Assembly (NCBI GenBank): GCA_023055505.1
Contig: JALIRH010000007.1
Location: forward strand, 13,953,773-14,017,772
Length of the DNA stretch: 64,000 nucleotides
Origin: Callipepla californica brunnescens
Taxonomy: Eukaryota > Chordata > Aves > Galliformes > Odontophoridae
Direction of reading: 5' to 3'
Position 1 is the stretch's first letter, and each line of letters begins with the position of its first letter. A program made the position numbers and the translations under genes. This document shows positions 12,394 to 26,300 of the stretch, in pieces. The notes below the pieces were generated by a model, which made no database searches, had not been told where the DNA came from, and saw only the letters and a program-made list of their open reading frames with translations.

Positions 12394-13305
12394 ATTATTC
12401 TAGCAACTAGCAAGAGCAGACGGCTGATCTGATGGACCAGAAATACTGCTTGGGTTGGCTCAGCTTTCTACAGCAGATGTCATCAATGAAGCAGAAAGGT
12501 GAAAACTGTCAGCATCTGCACAGCATTTAAGTAGTGTGGTTGGCAGTTATTTGTAAGTGAAATTCATAGCCTTTTCCTAACATAATATTTCTGTTTTTCC
12601 AACTTCTTATCTGCTTATAAAAACATTCTGAGCTATAACATTAGATAAATAATTATTTCATCTACTGTTTCCCTTTACCAAGGTGCATCAAAGCTAAAAT
12701 TGTAATTTTTAAGAATTTCAGTATTCGCTTAGTTTACAAAATAAGAAACGTCTTAATATTAATTATATTGAGGAAATTCAACAGTCTTCAATCTACTAAA
12801 ACCAAATAGAAAAGGGTGTAGGAATAAATACAAATTTCCTAATGCATATGCATGCATGGTGCCTCAAGTTCATCAAGTGTATTTACAAAGATGTACATGT
12901 AAGTAATTAAAAAGAGGAGCATGAAGAAATACCAGTAATCAAGTACTATGCTATAAAGGATACAGAAAATAGCAACTGAGGATTTAGACACAGCTATCAA
13001 ACCTGTGAAAACAAGTCACAAAACAGCTTTTACACTTTTTCCTGTTCCTTCCTCCTTCACTGAACTAGAAGCAAAAGAACACTGTCACTATTGAGATCAG
13101 TCTGCCTTCTCTTAGTGCAAGATCTCTACATTTCCTTACTTAACACTCACTATCAAAACACCTTCACGCTCAGAAAACTAGCTTAGTCACAATGAAATCA
13201 TATATGCTTTTTTTTTCCCCCTCAAGCTTTCTCCTTTATCTCGTTCACTATGAAATATCAAAATGCTGTTTCCATTCACAGCTAATTTAACTGAATCAGA
13301 CTGCA
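12394..13305. other. AT-rich spacer between the inverted LTR copies
   Basis: No gene recognised. It holds a short T run near 13208-13216. It forms the loop-side DNA between LTR copies 1 and 2. Confidence 0.55.
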
Positions 13306-13620
13306 TGGGAACTGTTGAATCACAGCCTGAACCACTGATTGATCACCTGAGGCAAGCACTGAGTCAGCCACAGGAGCACAGGTGAAGGCAATGTACCTGT
13401 GTGACCAGAAGGGGTGGAGTCTGGCTCCACCTCTCCCACACCCCACTTAAGGGCTGACTGCCATTGAGGAAGGATCTTTTGTTGGAGATCCCTCCTCTGG
13501 GGAGTCCTGGGAGAGCCTCAACCATCAGTGACTGGTAAGCCTCTCCTTTTTAATGGCTGTCTTTATAAAATCTGGATAAGCCATACAATATTCAAGAGAG
13601 CAAGTCTAAGACTGCCTCAT
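13306..13620 (+). mobile_element. Solo LTR-like element (family copy 2)
   Basis: It opens TGGGAACTGTTGAATCAC, matching the start of copy 1 (minus strand). It then follows copy 1 through CCTGAACCACTGAT, GGATCACCTGAG-like sequence, GGAGTCTGGCTC, CCACTTAAGGG and the segment GTTGGAGAT, and on to a diverged 3' part around TCTGGATA. The right boundary near 13620 is approximate. I find no flanking duplication matching the CTGCA on its left, so the insertion site has decayed or the end is lost. Orientation is opposite to copy 1, about 1.2 kb away. Confidence 0.7.
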
Positions 13621-15329
13621 GAGACTGAATGTATACAAGTCTTTTGGGACAGATGACATGACATTCACAGTTTTACTCTAGAAGCACTGAAAAGAAAAAA
13701 AAATGTTCAACAACTCATTTCTAGAGTGGTCTAGTTTTCTACAGACCTTGACAGTTTTGATATGTCTATCTTAGAGACATTACAACCGCATAAATTAATG
13801 TTTACGTGAATGACATAATGATGTTACAGAACATCTGCGTGCATAACAGGTCCCCACACATCTACATCTATGCTCTTTAAACCTTTTAAATGACAGCTGC
13901 ATGTATGCACTTCTTATCCTTCTTAGAAGTCCCATTATGCAAACCATATGGTAATAAATAAATATTTCAAACTCTTGCACCAGTTTTGGGACACAGAATT
14001 ACTTTTTTCTTCAAAGAAAGTCACATAGTTCTGTTCTGATCTGTAGTGAAAAGCAACATTGATAACACACTGACGTTTTAGTTGTTGCAAAGCAGAGCTG
14101 CACACGTCTGCACACGCTTCTCATGCTGTCCTGCCAGGAAAAAGCAGGAAAGGGACAGAACAAGGACAGCTGGGGTAGAAATGGGGGAAGGGGGGTGAGG
14201 GAAAGGAGGACATCTGATACTGTTTATCTTCCCAATAAATCATTCTGTGCAATGAGCTCTGCTTCCTGGGAGTGGCAGAACAGCTGCTTGTCAATGGAAA
14301 ATAGTGACTGGATCCTTTTTTTTTTTTTTTTTTTTTTTTACTTTACATACAGAATTTGCTTGTTATATTTAGGTGGTCTTTTATCTCAACCCATACTCTC
14401 TTATTCACTTTTGCATTTTGGATTCTCTTGCCCATTTTCCTGTACAAATAGTGAAATAACAGCTGTGTGGTTCTCAGCTGACTACTTGCTTTAAACTTGA
14501 ACAGCTACTTTTCACTTTTCAGTTTGTACCAGGCAGTAGTACACTTTTATGTGTATTCTGTCCCTGCAAAAAAAGGTGGATACAGAAATGCACATTTCTT
14601 CAAGAGTAACTAAATGTGTCAGGAAGGATATGGCAACAACAACATTATTACCTACCTGCAGATTAAATCAAAATTTACCCCCAAAATGGAATTCTATTCA
14701 GTTTAAAAATACTCTGTGAAGCACGGAACACTAATAGCCTACAGTAACACCTTTTGTAATTTTTCATTTTAATTGGCTTCAGTAAGTGCAGAATCAAATT
14801 TCCAGAAGGATTCAAAAGTTGCAACTTGATAACTTGATTTTGGTGAAAAAATTCCATTTAATAAAAACACTGTGCTACCCATTTTATCTTAGTTGTCACT
14901 GCAAAAACTGGCTATTAATAAACAAACATGTAAAGTGAAGGAAAGATTATTCTCTTTACTATAGGGCATACTTGCTGTTCTCAATGTCAAAGCAATTTGT
15001 ATCAGGACAATTACCTGCAAATTGCACTTATACTACCAAAATAAAAAAGTAGACAAGATTAGATATTTGACAGTTGAAATAACTGACAAAATGTGTTATT
15101 TTCACTGGTGTCTAGCAGAAGAAATGCAATCAAACATATCTAGAATGAATAAAATCTCTACATAAATAAAACTTAATAAAATCCCTAAAGAGATTGAAAT
15201 TTATGATTAGAACTGAATATACCATACATAAACTTATTTTCCTCCCTTTTTTATTGTCCTTTAAGTGTAAACTTCAGCTCAAACAGACCTGATGTATGGC
15301 TCTACTCATAACCTTTGCATAAAAATCAT
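13621..15329. other. AT-rich stretch with a T24 run
   Basis: No gene recognised. T24 lies at 14316-14339. An open frame of 123 codons on the plus strand runs through this homopolymer (a run of phenylalanines) and is not credible as protein. A short purine-rich stretch lies at 14150-14210. Confidence 0.6.
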
Positions 15330-16582
15330 GCTCTACTTGGCAGTGTGCAAGCCACAACCAGAATTAGCTGCAGTGATCATGATGAAGATGCTGAAGTTGC
15401 AGATCTTGACAGGATGGAAGAAGGCAAAAAGTAGGATGCTAAACTTGGACTTAGGAAGAATAGACTTTGGCCTGTTCAGCGACCATCTTAAAAGAATCCC
15501 ATGGGATAGCAACCTGGAGAAAGGAGTCCAGGACAGCTGGCTGATTTTCAAGGATCACCTCTTTCAAGCTCAAGAATGGTCCTTCCTGACAAGCAAGAAG
15601 TGAAAGGTGGCACGAGGCCTGTGTGGATGAATGAGCTTCTCCTGACTGAATTGGACAGGAAAAGCACTCTACATTAAGTGGAAGTGGGCGGAAGTGATCT
15701 GGGAGAGAAACAGACATGGTTCAAGAAGTTTGCAGAGATGATGTAAGGAAAGCTAAACTTGAATTTGAAATGGTGAGGGGCATGAGGAACAACCAGAAGA
15801 ACTACAATACACATATAAGCAGCAAAAAGGAAAACTGGGCATGAATATAGACTAGCTCAATTTATCGTGAGGTATACTGAAAAAACTGTTGCACTGCTTG
15901 CCTTCAAGGGTGGTGATAAGCAGTAGAATGTCCAACTATAAACAAGTCACTAGCGTAGTACACTGAAAGCAGATATTGCTGCATATACAGTTTAAAATGA
16001 TTGTGATCTTACAGTGGGCCATTCAGAAAGACCTTGAAAGGTTAGAGAAATGACAACATGTATCTCATGAAATCCAAAGGGAAGCACAAAGTCCTACACT
16101 TGAGAAGGATTAATCTCATGTACCAATACAGATTAGGGACAAATGGCTTCGAAAAGCAGCTTTACAAAAAAAAAAAAAAGATCTTAAGGTCCTGGTGGAC
16201 ACCAAGCTGAACACAGCTCACAACCATGAGCCAACAATGCGCCCTTGGGACAAACAATGCTGTTAGCTGTGAACTGCATGAAGAGGACTATCCAGCAGGT
16301 CAAGGGGGGTAGCGAGTTTAACTCAGCACTGGTGAGCCACCTCTCCATTGTGAGGCTTCCCAGATATGGGGATACTGGAGCAAGTGCAGGAAAGGCCCAT
16401 AAAGGTCTAGAGTATCTGGCATGAGTAGACACAGAAAGTGGGACTGTCCAGTCAAGCAATCAGAGGCTCCATGGGGATCTCAACAATGGATATAATTATC
16501 CATAAATAATAATGGATGGAGGTAGCCTTCCTTTCAGTGATCCTCAGAAGCCTCTTCCAACCTGAACAGTTCTGTGATCTCA
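15330..16582 (+). mobile_element. CR1 LINE with internal deletion of the reverse-transcriptase core
   Basis: About 15385 to 15870 encodes the linker between the CR1 endonuclease and reverse transcriptase, with recognisable LTGWKKAKSRMLNLDLGRID, IPWDSNLEKGVQDSWLIFKD and HLFQAQE stretches. After stops it decays through a WMNE-LL segment. From about 16020 the sequence instead matches the far end of the RT (tgaaaggttagagaa, agggaagcacaaagtcctac) and then the 3' UTR, ending near ttccaacctgaacagttctg at 16582. The RT palm, including motif A and the FADD-type motif, is missing, so roughly 1 kb has been lost internally. Many indels mark it as old. Minus-strand open frames in this interval are antisense shadows. 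Confidence 0.85.
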
Positions 16583-18247
16583 CTACCACTAAGCTAGAAA
16601 CGTTAATATCCATGAAGGTAGGGGGCATGATTTTTACGGCAGGACCTATGTTATTTAAAGGCAGAACACATACTTTCTATATTCACTATAAGCATTTAAT
16701 TCATCTTTATATAAATTACTCATTTTGCAGGAACACGCAATCTAAGCTGTTCTGAAACTGAACCATAGTGCCAGAAATTATATCCACGGCTACTACTTTT
16801 GAAATTCCCTGTTTAACTGCCCTTAAAAAAAGTGTTATGGCTGATGGGAGAGTTTGCTGTTATGTTTATAACAATTTTAAAATGCAAGTCTTCTGGAAAC
16901 AATAAGGACACACATCTATAAGCCAGTTAAGCAAACAAGTGGCTTGTTTTTGAACTTCTTATCAGGCATCACTATTCTTGATTTATATAAACAATGAGGA
17001 AATGACTGTCAGATTTCTCAAACTGAACAGTATTTACCTCAAAGAGTATAAGAAACACAATTGGAGTTGCAAACAAGCCCCAGGAAACCCCCCCCCCAAA
17101 TAATTCTTATAGACTTGGCTGGAACTCAAGAAATGCATTTTACTATACAATATAATAGCAACAAGCATGTTTTAAGTGACAAAAAAAAAAAAAGAAGTAA
17201 AGACATCATAGAAGGCTTTTCATGTTAAATGGAAAAATGTTTACCATCAACCTATGATTATAGAGAAAGTAACCTGAGTCCAACATCTGTTAAAAGTGAT
17301 AACAAATAGTGCAGAAAATGTGTAACTTCTTCAAAGTACATCCATTCTAACAAACTAACAAGGACCAGGACATGGACAGAAGTCACCCCTACTAATAAAG
17401 TGTTAGCTTAGACTTTGGCACAGTCTGGCCTGTGCTAATGAACATTTCCACAGACAAGGTCACAAGTCTAACCAGGATAGTGCTTCACGGGCAGCGTACG
17501 TGGGGCCATCCGCTTCTGAGCAGAGAGATCAGTTGTTTCTAAGTGAGCTGTCACTTGTTCTCAAGTAGTATCCTCACAACTTTACTCCCCATGCTTTTTT
17601 TTTTTTTTTTTTTGTCAGCACTTACTCTCACCCGAACATTGTAATCCTGGAAAGTTTAGCAATAGAACCACATCAACCCCATTTACAACATAGAATATAT
17701 TAAAGATATGTTTTTCATTCTTAACAGAACTGTTAGCTAACAGTGCACACTAACCATTTACTGAGTCACTGAGTATTTACCGTTCTTCAAAAAAAAAAAT
17801 ATATATATATATATATGTATTGCAATTAAAAAACAAAAAACAAAACAAAAAAAACAAGTGCTATGAAACACCACAAACACTGTCCTTAGAAAGGACAGTA
17901 ATTAAAACAACTTGAACTATAATCTCCACTACGATGCAAAACTCATTAAATATTAACATTTTGGCATTCACATTAAATCATTCTTATATATAAAGGATGC
18001 CTTTTTAGATAACAATAAAAAAAATTCCAACATACTAAGGAAGCATAACATGTTTTGACCTTATAAAAACAAAAATCATGTTTTTACCAATCAATTTTAA
18101 AGTATCAACATGAACACTTTCCTTGAAGAGAGAGAGATCTCCTATCAAAAAACAAGCAAACAAAACAAGTACAGAATGTTAGCCAAAACAGAACCCACTT
18201 GTATTTTTAATGTCTCCTCAATACTTCTTCACAAAATTAACCACACA
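16583..18247. other. AT-rich stretch with simple repeats
   Basis: No gene or recognised transposon. It holds a C run at about 17089-17097, an A run near 17180, a T run at about 17597-17613, and A-rich plus (AT)n sequence at 17790-17850. Confidence 0.6.
17800..17816. repeat. (AT)n microsatellite
   Basis: Alternating AT preceded by a run of A, followed by an A-rich (CAAAA)-like tract to about 17855. Confidence 0.9.
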
Positions 18248-19442
18248 ATCATAGAACGGTTTGGATTGGAAGGGACCTTTAAGATCACCTAGTTCCAAAC
18301 CCCCGGCTATAAGCAGGGACATCCCCTCTAGACCAGGCTGCTCACAGCCCCATCCAGCCTTACCTCGAACACCCCCAGGGAGGAGTCATCCATAATCTCT
18401 CTGGGCAACCTAACCTTTTCCAGTGTCTCGTACTCTCACAGTAAAGAATTTATTTAGTATCTAGTCAAAATCTGTATCTTCCAGTTTAAAGCCATTTCCC
18501 CTCATTCTGTTGCAATGTGCCCATAAAAAAAAAAAAATCCCTCTCCAGATTTCCTGTAGGCCCCCATCAGGTACTGGAAGGCCATGATAAGGTCTCCTCA
18601 GAGCCTTCTCTTCTCCAGGCTGAAGAGCCCCAGGTCTCTCAGCCTATTGCATTAGAGGAGGTGCTCCAGCCTTCTAATCATCTTTGTGACCCTCCTCTGG
18701 ACCTGCTCCAAAAACTTCATTTCTTTTTTGTGCTGGGGGCTCCAGGACTGGATACAGTACTCCAGATGAGTTCTCATGAGAGCAGAGTAGATGGGCAGAA
18801 TCATCTCCCTCAACCTGCCGGTATCACTTCTCTTGATTCAGGTTGATAAGGTTGGCAAGTGCACATTGATGGCTCATGTTGAGTCTTTCATTAATCAACA
18901 CCCGCAAATCCTTCACCTCAGGGCTGCTCTCAAGCCATTCTTCACCCAACTTGCATCTGTGCTTGGGATTGCCCCAACCCAGATGCAGGACCTTATCTGC
19001 CTTACTGATCTTCATGAGGTTGGCATAGGCCCACCTCCAAACCTGGATTCCTCTGAATAGCATCCCTTCCCTCTAACATGTCAACTGCACCACTCAGCTG
19101 GGTGCTGCCTGCAATCTTGCTGAGGGTGCACTCAATCCCACCATTCATGTCTCCTAAAGAGCTGTTAAATAACACTGGTCCCAACACCAATCCCTCAGAA
19201 ATATCACTCATCACTGGTCTTCACTTGGACACTGCACCACGTACTGTAACTCTCTGAGTGTGACCATCCAGTGAGTGGTCCATCCATCAAATCCATTTTT
19301 TTTTTCTTTTCCAATTTGGCAATCTGGATGTCATGTGGGACAGTATCAAATACTTTGCACAAGTGTAGGTAGATGACATCAGCTGCTCTTCCTTTGTCCA
19401 CTAATGCTGTAACTCCAAGACATACCAGATGTTCCAAAGACA
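18248..19442 (-). mobile_element. CR1 LINE, about 1.2 kb, with decayed reverse-transcriptase domain
   Basis: The plus strand begins with the reverse complement of the CR1 tail (ATCATAGAACGGTTTGG, attggaagggaccttt). On the minus strand about 19371-19339 encodes [11 protein letters not shown], matching RT motif A, usually YLDFSKAFDTV. The first catalytic aspartate is replaced by histidine here. Downstream comes LVLGPVLFN, then at about 19115-19104 the residues IAGS stand where the catalytic FADD motif belongs. The element then runs through the thumb region and 3' UTR. It is 5'-truncated at about 19442 within the RT. With both catalytic motifs lost and internal stops present, it is inactive. This is the only copy in the window that spans the RT core without a large deletion. 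Confidence 0.93.
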
Positions 19443-22400
19443 CTACAGATCTGGACTGCTGAACATTTTACAGTCTCAGCAAATGCACTGCTCAAAACTG
19501 CACCTAAGAATCAGAGTAGAAGAAAGCATTGGTATACACTGGTCTCATGTGTAATTGATGTCTTACTGGGGACAACTCCAAGCCCTATTTATGACGTCAT
19601 TTTAAGAAACAGTTTGTAAGCAAAGATTACTTTTTAGTTCTCAAAGAAAGTAAGATAGGGGTATTTTGACAAGAATGACACAAGCTTGTCAAACAGATGT
19701 GCAAAGTTTGACTACAGTGCCCCTTTGCAAATCAGGATCAAGATTCTGTCCTTCTTTATTCTGACTCTCCAGACTTTTTCCGTCAGTTCTCACAAAATAT
19801 TTAATAACATCTCTTTATTAACATTTTACACAATTCTATTAGAATTGTTTAGTTCAAAGAAACTACGAACTCCACTCACGTATCCCAAATAAAACAGAAC
19901 ACATTACAAATTCCCCTATCAGGCTTAGGCTTTCAAAGGAGTCCTTTCAAACCAAATTTCTGCTTCTTAGGGGGGAAAAAAAAAAAAAGTGTAATTTGCT
20001 GTTTAAAGCAAAGTATAAAAGTCTTTCTTGTCTACTTACTACCCAGGCAACACAACATATGGCAGAGACATTATGGTTTCAAGATTAAAGAATAAAACAG
20101 ATGATACCTGCTGAAAAACAATGAACATAATGAAGCATCGATTAAAATGAGGGATATGCAAACTTTCAGATTTACTGTAATTCCACTCCTATGTGTAAAC
20201 AGCACAAGCTGTCAGTTTTCTTTTTTAATGTAATATTTTAGATGTATGGAAAGAATTGCCATTCTAACAAGCCATTTTCCCAACACTACTTTATACCACT
20301 TAATATATGCTGTTATCTAATTCAATGGGACTCTATTATCGCTTAGTACAACATAACTTTCAGTTCCCTGAACATAATGGCACTTTAGAGACCTAATATC
20401 TTAAACAGACAGTATCAGTCCAGAAGATAAAATAACCTTATCTACTACTGCAGGGCTACAAAACTTAGAAAGTTGTTATTCTGTTCCTAGTCCAAAGCCT
20501 CAAAAAAAAAAAAAATTAAATTAAAAATATACACACACATTCAAGTATATTTATGTGGATTTCTAAGAATATCCTAGAAATATCCATAGTTTACGTGAGC
20601 TTAAGAAGTGACTAGTTACTTCATTAGGTAACACAAAAATCAGCTACTGTCAGTACTGTTTGTTGATATGACTCACTAAAGTACAAGAAAAATATGCAAA
20701 CTTCAACGGAAAAACACACATGCAAAATTACAGCTGTGTTGAGTCCTTTGCCAAGTTGGGCCAAAAGACCCAACTAAGTCATAGCTGAACACCCTGGAGT
20801 AATGCATTCCTTTCCAGTCTCTGTTCCCAGTCCCTTTCACATTTCACCATCATCTGTCCCCAGTTCCCTGCACTACCAGCAGCTCCACGTCTACTCACAC
20901 GAGGTCCTGAACACCCAGCCTAGAAAAATACTAGTAGCAAGACCATTTAAATAGGAATGGGCACAGCCCCAGCATACTGTGCAGAGAAACCAACTGTGCC
21001 AAGGACAGAATGTGGCTTCCCAGCTTGCTGCCTGTTCACTCCACTGCTCAGCACAGGTCTTGCCTGCCCAGCAAGCAGGAGTTTCCTTGCTGCACTTTCA
21101 CAGCAAAGTATGGTCAGCACTATTCAAGCCCTCCCACAAAGAGCTTTGGGAGAAAAGATCCACATCCAGGTACATTACCAGCTAAACAAGAATGTTTTCT
21201 CATCAGTAGTCGCTGCAGTGAGAACCCATAGCTGTGGAGTGAAGACACAATACCCTCACTCTGCCAACAATGTGGGACCGGAGCTCACCTGCGTGTGTCA
21301 TTAAATAGCCCCCAGCAGGAAGCAGGAAAACAAAACTATATTTCAGACTGAATCTTCAATCTACCATAGATTGAGTACATAAGACAAAAACAGTTCAAAT
21401 TTATTCCAAGAGTGGGCATAATTTCACATTGCATCCACCCAGCTGAGTCCCACAGCAGCAAGCAACCTGCTGCATTCCAGCAACATAACCTTTCTTCAGA
21501 AGCAATTTGCTGAAGTATTGGAAAGTTTTAATTCAGAAGTACAACTCTTACACAAAGTTACTACCAAACAGAACTGCAGAATTAGACAGTCAGGGGCAGT
21601 AGTAGGCCACACAGACTTTGTAATGGGATAGAATTTTTCATGAAGAAAAAACACCAAATCTCAATGCTATACATTTAAAAAAAATAAATAAACCTTGCTG
21701 AAGAGACAACAGAATTCAGAATAGAAATTAGATTGTGAAGCACAAACAAATCTGGCTTTCAGTAATGAAACAGGGCAGATTTCCAAATGAAAATCTAATC
21801 TGACTTTAAGTACCCTTTTAATTTTTTATATTTCTAATGAAATTTTAGGCAACATTATTAGATAAAAACTGAAATACCATATATATCTAGTTTCCTAAAA
21901 AACATCATACAACTAAGAAAAAACAGCAACAAGTAATCATATTAAAAAAAATAGTTGACTTTGAGACATTAGATTTTCTTACTGAAGCTAAATGATTTAA
22001 GAGAGACAGAAGCTGAACATGATTTAGACTGCTATAAGAGGCAGCAAGTTAATTTCTAGCACAGTCAGGCTATAATTACAATAGCTTTTTCTGTGTCATC
22101 TTCCATTAACATATTCCCTTTCTTAAACTTGTTTCACTGCAAGTATAAATGTTTCCACTGAAAATGTTTTCCATATCCATTTGTGCAAACACCAGCTTTC
22201 AGTTCAGTTTCTTTGATGATGATGCAAACTACTAAAAATCTGTTTTGAGCCAAGACTTATTGTGGCACTTCAGGAATGGTTATAGTCAGAAGAACACACG
22301 GTACAGGAACAGAGAGATACTATGATGATTTTGCGTGATTTCAATTATTTGTTGAAGGAGGTTAATACATCTTAGTTAAGTTGGCACTGATAATACCTAA

Positions 22401-23187
22401 TGCAGAGCTGGACCAGGTATCTCTTCTGCAAATTCTGTCCCCTTACATCAGCATTTTTTCAGAAGTGGAGTCTAGAACAGCTGTGCCAGTTACACAGAGA
22501 TGCTAGAATACATTAACGTTTTATCAAATATGAAAGACTACCTTCATACCTAAAGACTGATAATTTCAAGTCTTGATTATTAATTTTTGTGCCTTCAATG
22601 GCACTGAGTCCTTTGATCTCAAAAGAAAGCTCTCAGGGTGTAACATGCTGAATATATAGTTCTGCACTAGTGAAAGAAACTGAACCCTAAACACATGGAC
22701 ATGCTCACACAAACTCATGCTATGAATTATTTAAATAAAACATTTTTTCTTCTGTGAGCAACAACCACAAGAATGATACAACTTTTCTACTCAACAAATG
22801 ATATCCTTATCTCTCCCCAGTCATCTCCTATCTTTCCCTATCATCTTTCTTTCTCTCCATATTTACCTATGTTTAGCATGATATCCTTATCAGACATCCA
22901 GCTGAAAATTCAAATAACTTCAAAATCAGTGATAAGATTTTCATCTACTGAATTACTGACTTTTCTCTTACTGACAAAGTTTTCTCTATCCTTCTTCTGA
23001 GTGAAGAGTAACTGTATATTTATAATTTGCAATGTAGCTTTTATCATTTCTTTGATTATATCAATTCAAGAGAGCAAAAATCTTGTCACTGACTACAGCT
23101 GAATCAGATCAGGCTTAACCAAACATAGTACAGCTATTTTACTAGAACTAATCTACCAGTATTGTATTTCAGACAAAGATAAGCATT
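19443..23187. other. AT-rich stretch with a GC-richer pocket at about 20.75-21.31 kb
   Basis: No coding exon recognised. The pocket at 20750-21310 is clearly less AT-rich than its surroundings and has overlapping open frames of 68 to 115 codons on the plus strand. They show no motif I know, and no convincing splice sites or CpG enrichment surround them. A polyA-like run lies at about 20503-20515. Elsewhere in the stretch I see nothing. Confidence 0.5.
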
Positions 23188-23326
23188 TACTGTTCAAGAG
23201 GCATTTAGATGTTGTATTAAGGGACGTGGTTTAAGAGGGAAATATTTGTGATAGGTGAACAATTGGACTGGATGATCTGAAAGGTCATTTTCCAGCCCTG
23301 GTGATTCTACGCTTCTATTCTATGAA
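23188..23326 (+). mobile_element. CR1 LINE 3' tail, short
   Basis: A 140-bp CR1 3' UTR piece: TTCAAGAGGCATTTAGATG, then gggacgtggtttaagaggg, ggtcattttccagccc, and the terminus tggtgattctacgcttct. It is strongly 5'-truncated. Confidence 0.85.
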
Positions 23327-26300
23327 ATCCTAGACTATTAACAGGTAAACGTAAGTATGCTCTTCTTTGATGAATTCTGGCTGTTTTTTTGCAGCAGAAA
23401 TGAAATCGAAAACAAGATTTCCATTTTTATTAACATTCTATATAGACACAACATTAGTATTTCATATAGACAGACTTCTCATTAGTATTCTTCTAAGACT
23501 GAAAAAAAAAGAAAAAGAAACACACGAGGATAAAAGGCTAACCTTTACAGCTCCCTGTGGTGATCCATTTTACGGCTGCAGGGTTAAGTACACACAACTT
23601 ACCTTGAAAAACTGCATGCAAGGCTAGAGTCACAAACTTGAGGATACAACACAGTTTTCACTTAAGGTATAAACGATAATAAGAAATTATTTGATATTTT
23701 CTTGAGAGTGTATTTTACATTCCACAACCATCAATCAAAATATTAATTGCTTTGGACAACATCATTCAAAAACTGACATTAAAGATCTCAATTTCTATCT
23801 CTTCATTCATTCAAAGTCAGGCTGTAATTACATTTCACACACAGATAGATGATCCTCAGAGATTCAGATTCAAATCCCAAGAACAGATCAAGAACGTACT
23901 TTCCTTGCAGTCATATTCAGTGTCACTCTTATGCTACTCTCTCACATACTTTAATACTATAAATGTTCAGTCTCTTTCCACATAGTGCTGATAGCTAAAA
24001 GGCAACATGTTTGTTCATCTGCACTGCAATACCCTTAATGCAAAGGCTTCTCCACGCTGGAAAAAGAAAGAAAAAAAAAAAAAAACACAAAAAACCCACA
24101 AAAGCTTAGCTACAATTTTTTAAAATAACCATAGACAATAAAATAACAATAACTGTATACACAAAACTCTGAAGACATACAAAATATGTGCCTATATGAC
24201 AACCTTTTGTCAGTTCAGGCAGAAGGCTTACAAGTAGGCACATAACAGGTATGTTCTTCATAATACCACCCACCGTTATGATTAAATACTCTTTAAAAAG
24301 AATGGAATTTTGAAAACTGATATATTTAGAAGGTTCCTTCCAGAATAAAAGTTACGGAGAAAAATTAAATTCAAAGAACCACTATCCTGTCAAATACATT
24401 CCATTACGCTTCCTTTTGCAGAAAAGGTAATATTTTAGAAGAGACCTCAGGGATATGAACAACACTCGGAAAATTTACAAAAGTGGCATGCAAGTCTATT
24501 CCTCTTCCATCTGAGCAACAATAATTACTGCAATCCTTTCTCTTTTGAGGTTCTTGGCACCCAAATTCGTCCCCTCAAGCATGTCAAAAACACTCTACTA
24601 AATGTTATTACTTTCTTCCTTCTTTCCAAATAGCCTTAAAGCTTTCCAAACTCCCTTTTCACTAGAGGAAATATAAACGCTTTGTCCTTATGCTTTACAG
24701 ACCTATTTTTTTCCTTTACAAACTGAGTCACTCAGGACTGCGCACAGCCTTCCTCTCCACTCTTTTCTGCCAGAACACCAGCAGCAAGATATGAACGTGT
24801 CCAACAGTGCAAAGATCCCTACACTTCCCTGAACTGTGCACAATATACAAAAAGTTATTTCTCCTACCATGACATCTTTTCGACATAACTGCAAGTGTTG
24901 CTCCATATTGTCATCGATAAAACACAGCCAAAATTGTCCTATGAATAAATGATGTTTGCTGTCTTTACCAGTACACCAAAATCCATAGTATTTGTGCTTC
25001 TCTTTGCATTTCTATCTGTTAATTAGAAAATCCCACCTTCACATTTGGTGCTGCAATCCAGTTCTCAAACTGGCCTATTTCTCGTCAAAGGTGTTCCTGG
25101 GACAATTCACATTGAAACACTAAAACAAGAAGCTGAAGTAAGAAAAGTGATTATTTACATTATGGAAGCAATCACTGCACAGCTTTTCCCCCAAGCAAAT
25201 ACTACTTTTCAAAGACACTGCACATTAAATAGATAAGTACGGATGTTAAAAAAGTCATTTAAAGTGGAAGCAGATTCCCCTTTGAGAATAGATTCTTGAT
25301 GTACTGAGTGACAAAGATCCCATTATAATAGATGAATCATTTCCTATAAATATAAAATGATCAGAGGGCTTGATTTGGATGCACACACATAGGTATTCAA
25401 TGTTACTCAAGAGCCTCAGGGATAAGATGGGCAAAACCAGGAGACAAAGCTAGACCTACATGAGATTTTCAGCATGGCAGGAACACAATGAAAATTATCA
25501 TTCCGGTCACAAAACTACAGGCACACTGCACCACAGTCTGAATACTTCCATAGTTTGAAGTAGTCCTCTACTACACTATCATCCTCATTTATACTGCAGG
25601 ATTGAAACCCCTTTGATAATGTCAAGAAAGCACTTCTGTTCACTGCAAAGATGTAGCCAACACACCTATCCAATTTCCATCACTCTTCCCTGAAGAGATA
25701 AGGAGGAAATACAGGAAATTCAGAAAGCAGGTTACAGCAGCAGGAGAGTAATTGCAGGCAGAACATGAAGTAGTCTGACTCCTCAGACAGAAAGAGTTAC
25801 TGGCCTTCAGAGCTGCCAGCACTGATCCAGGCCATAAGCAGACCCAGTCCACCACTGCAGCCTTGACATCAAGCAGGTTCTGCAATGAGCAGCCAAAATT
25901 AAAGACCTCCTATCGGACTCAAAGTCGAATTATTGTGACGTAGAACTTTGCAAGCTTTGTCTTAAAGGGATCCGATGCATTAAGCTCATCACGTTGCCTA
26001 ATAACCCAAAAGCCTTTTAATGTCTTCAAATAGCTACTTCACAGGATGATAAATTTGATCAGTATAATTAAGTTAACCACTTGAATGGTTGGAAACTGCC
26101 CCAAACTCAAACATGAACAGTACTAACAGAAATAACAGAAATGCTTTTTTTTTTTTTTTCCATTCCCTCCCTGAATTAAAGGAGGAGTACCATCTAGAAC
26201 AATATTTCAGAACCTTTTGTTCTGAATCTGTGGTTTGTCTTCTTTTTTAACGAAACACTTTTTAAACAGAAGTCACTTAAACTTACGTGTGTGGTTGTCA

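Noticed and set aside
14123..14494. 123-codon plus-strand frame
   Set aside because: It reads through a T24 homopolymer as poly-phenylalanine.
15333..15717. Minus-strand frames of 72 and 88 codons
   Set aside because: They are antisense to the CR1 endonuclease-RT linker, which is the recognisable coding strand here.
23588..23660. Possible minus-strand exon with a strong GTAAGTTG donor
   Set aside because: No convincing polypyrimidine tract and acceptor, and no meaningful coding frame.
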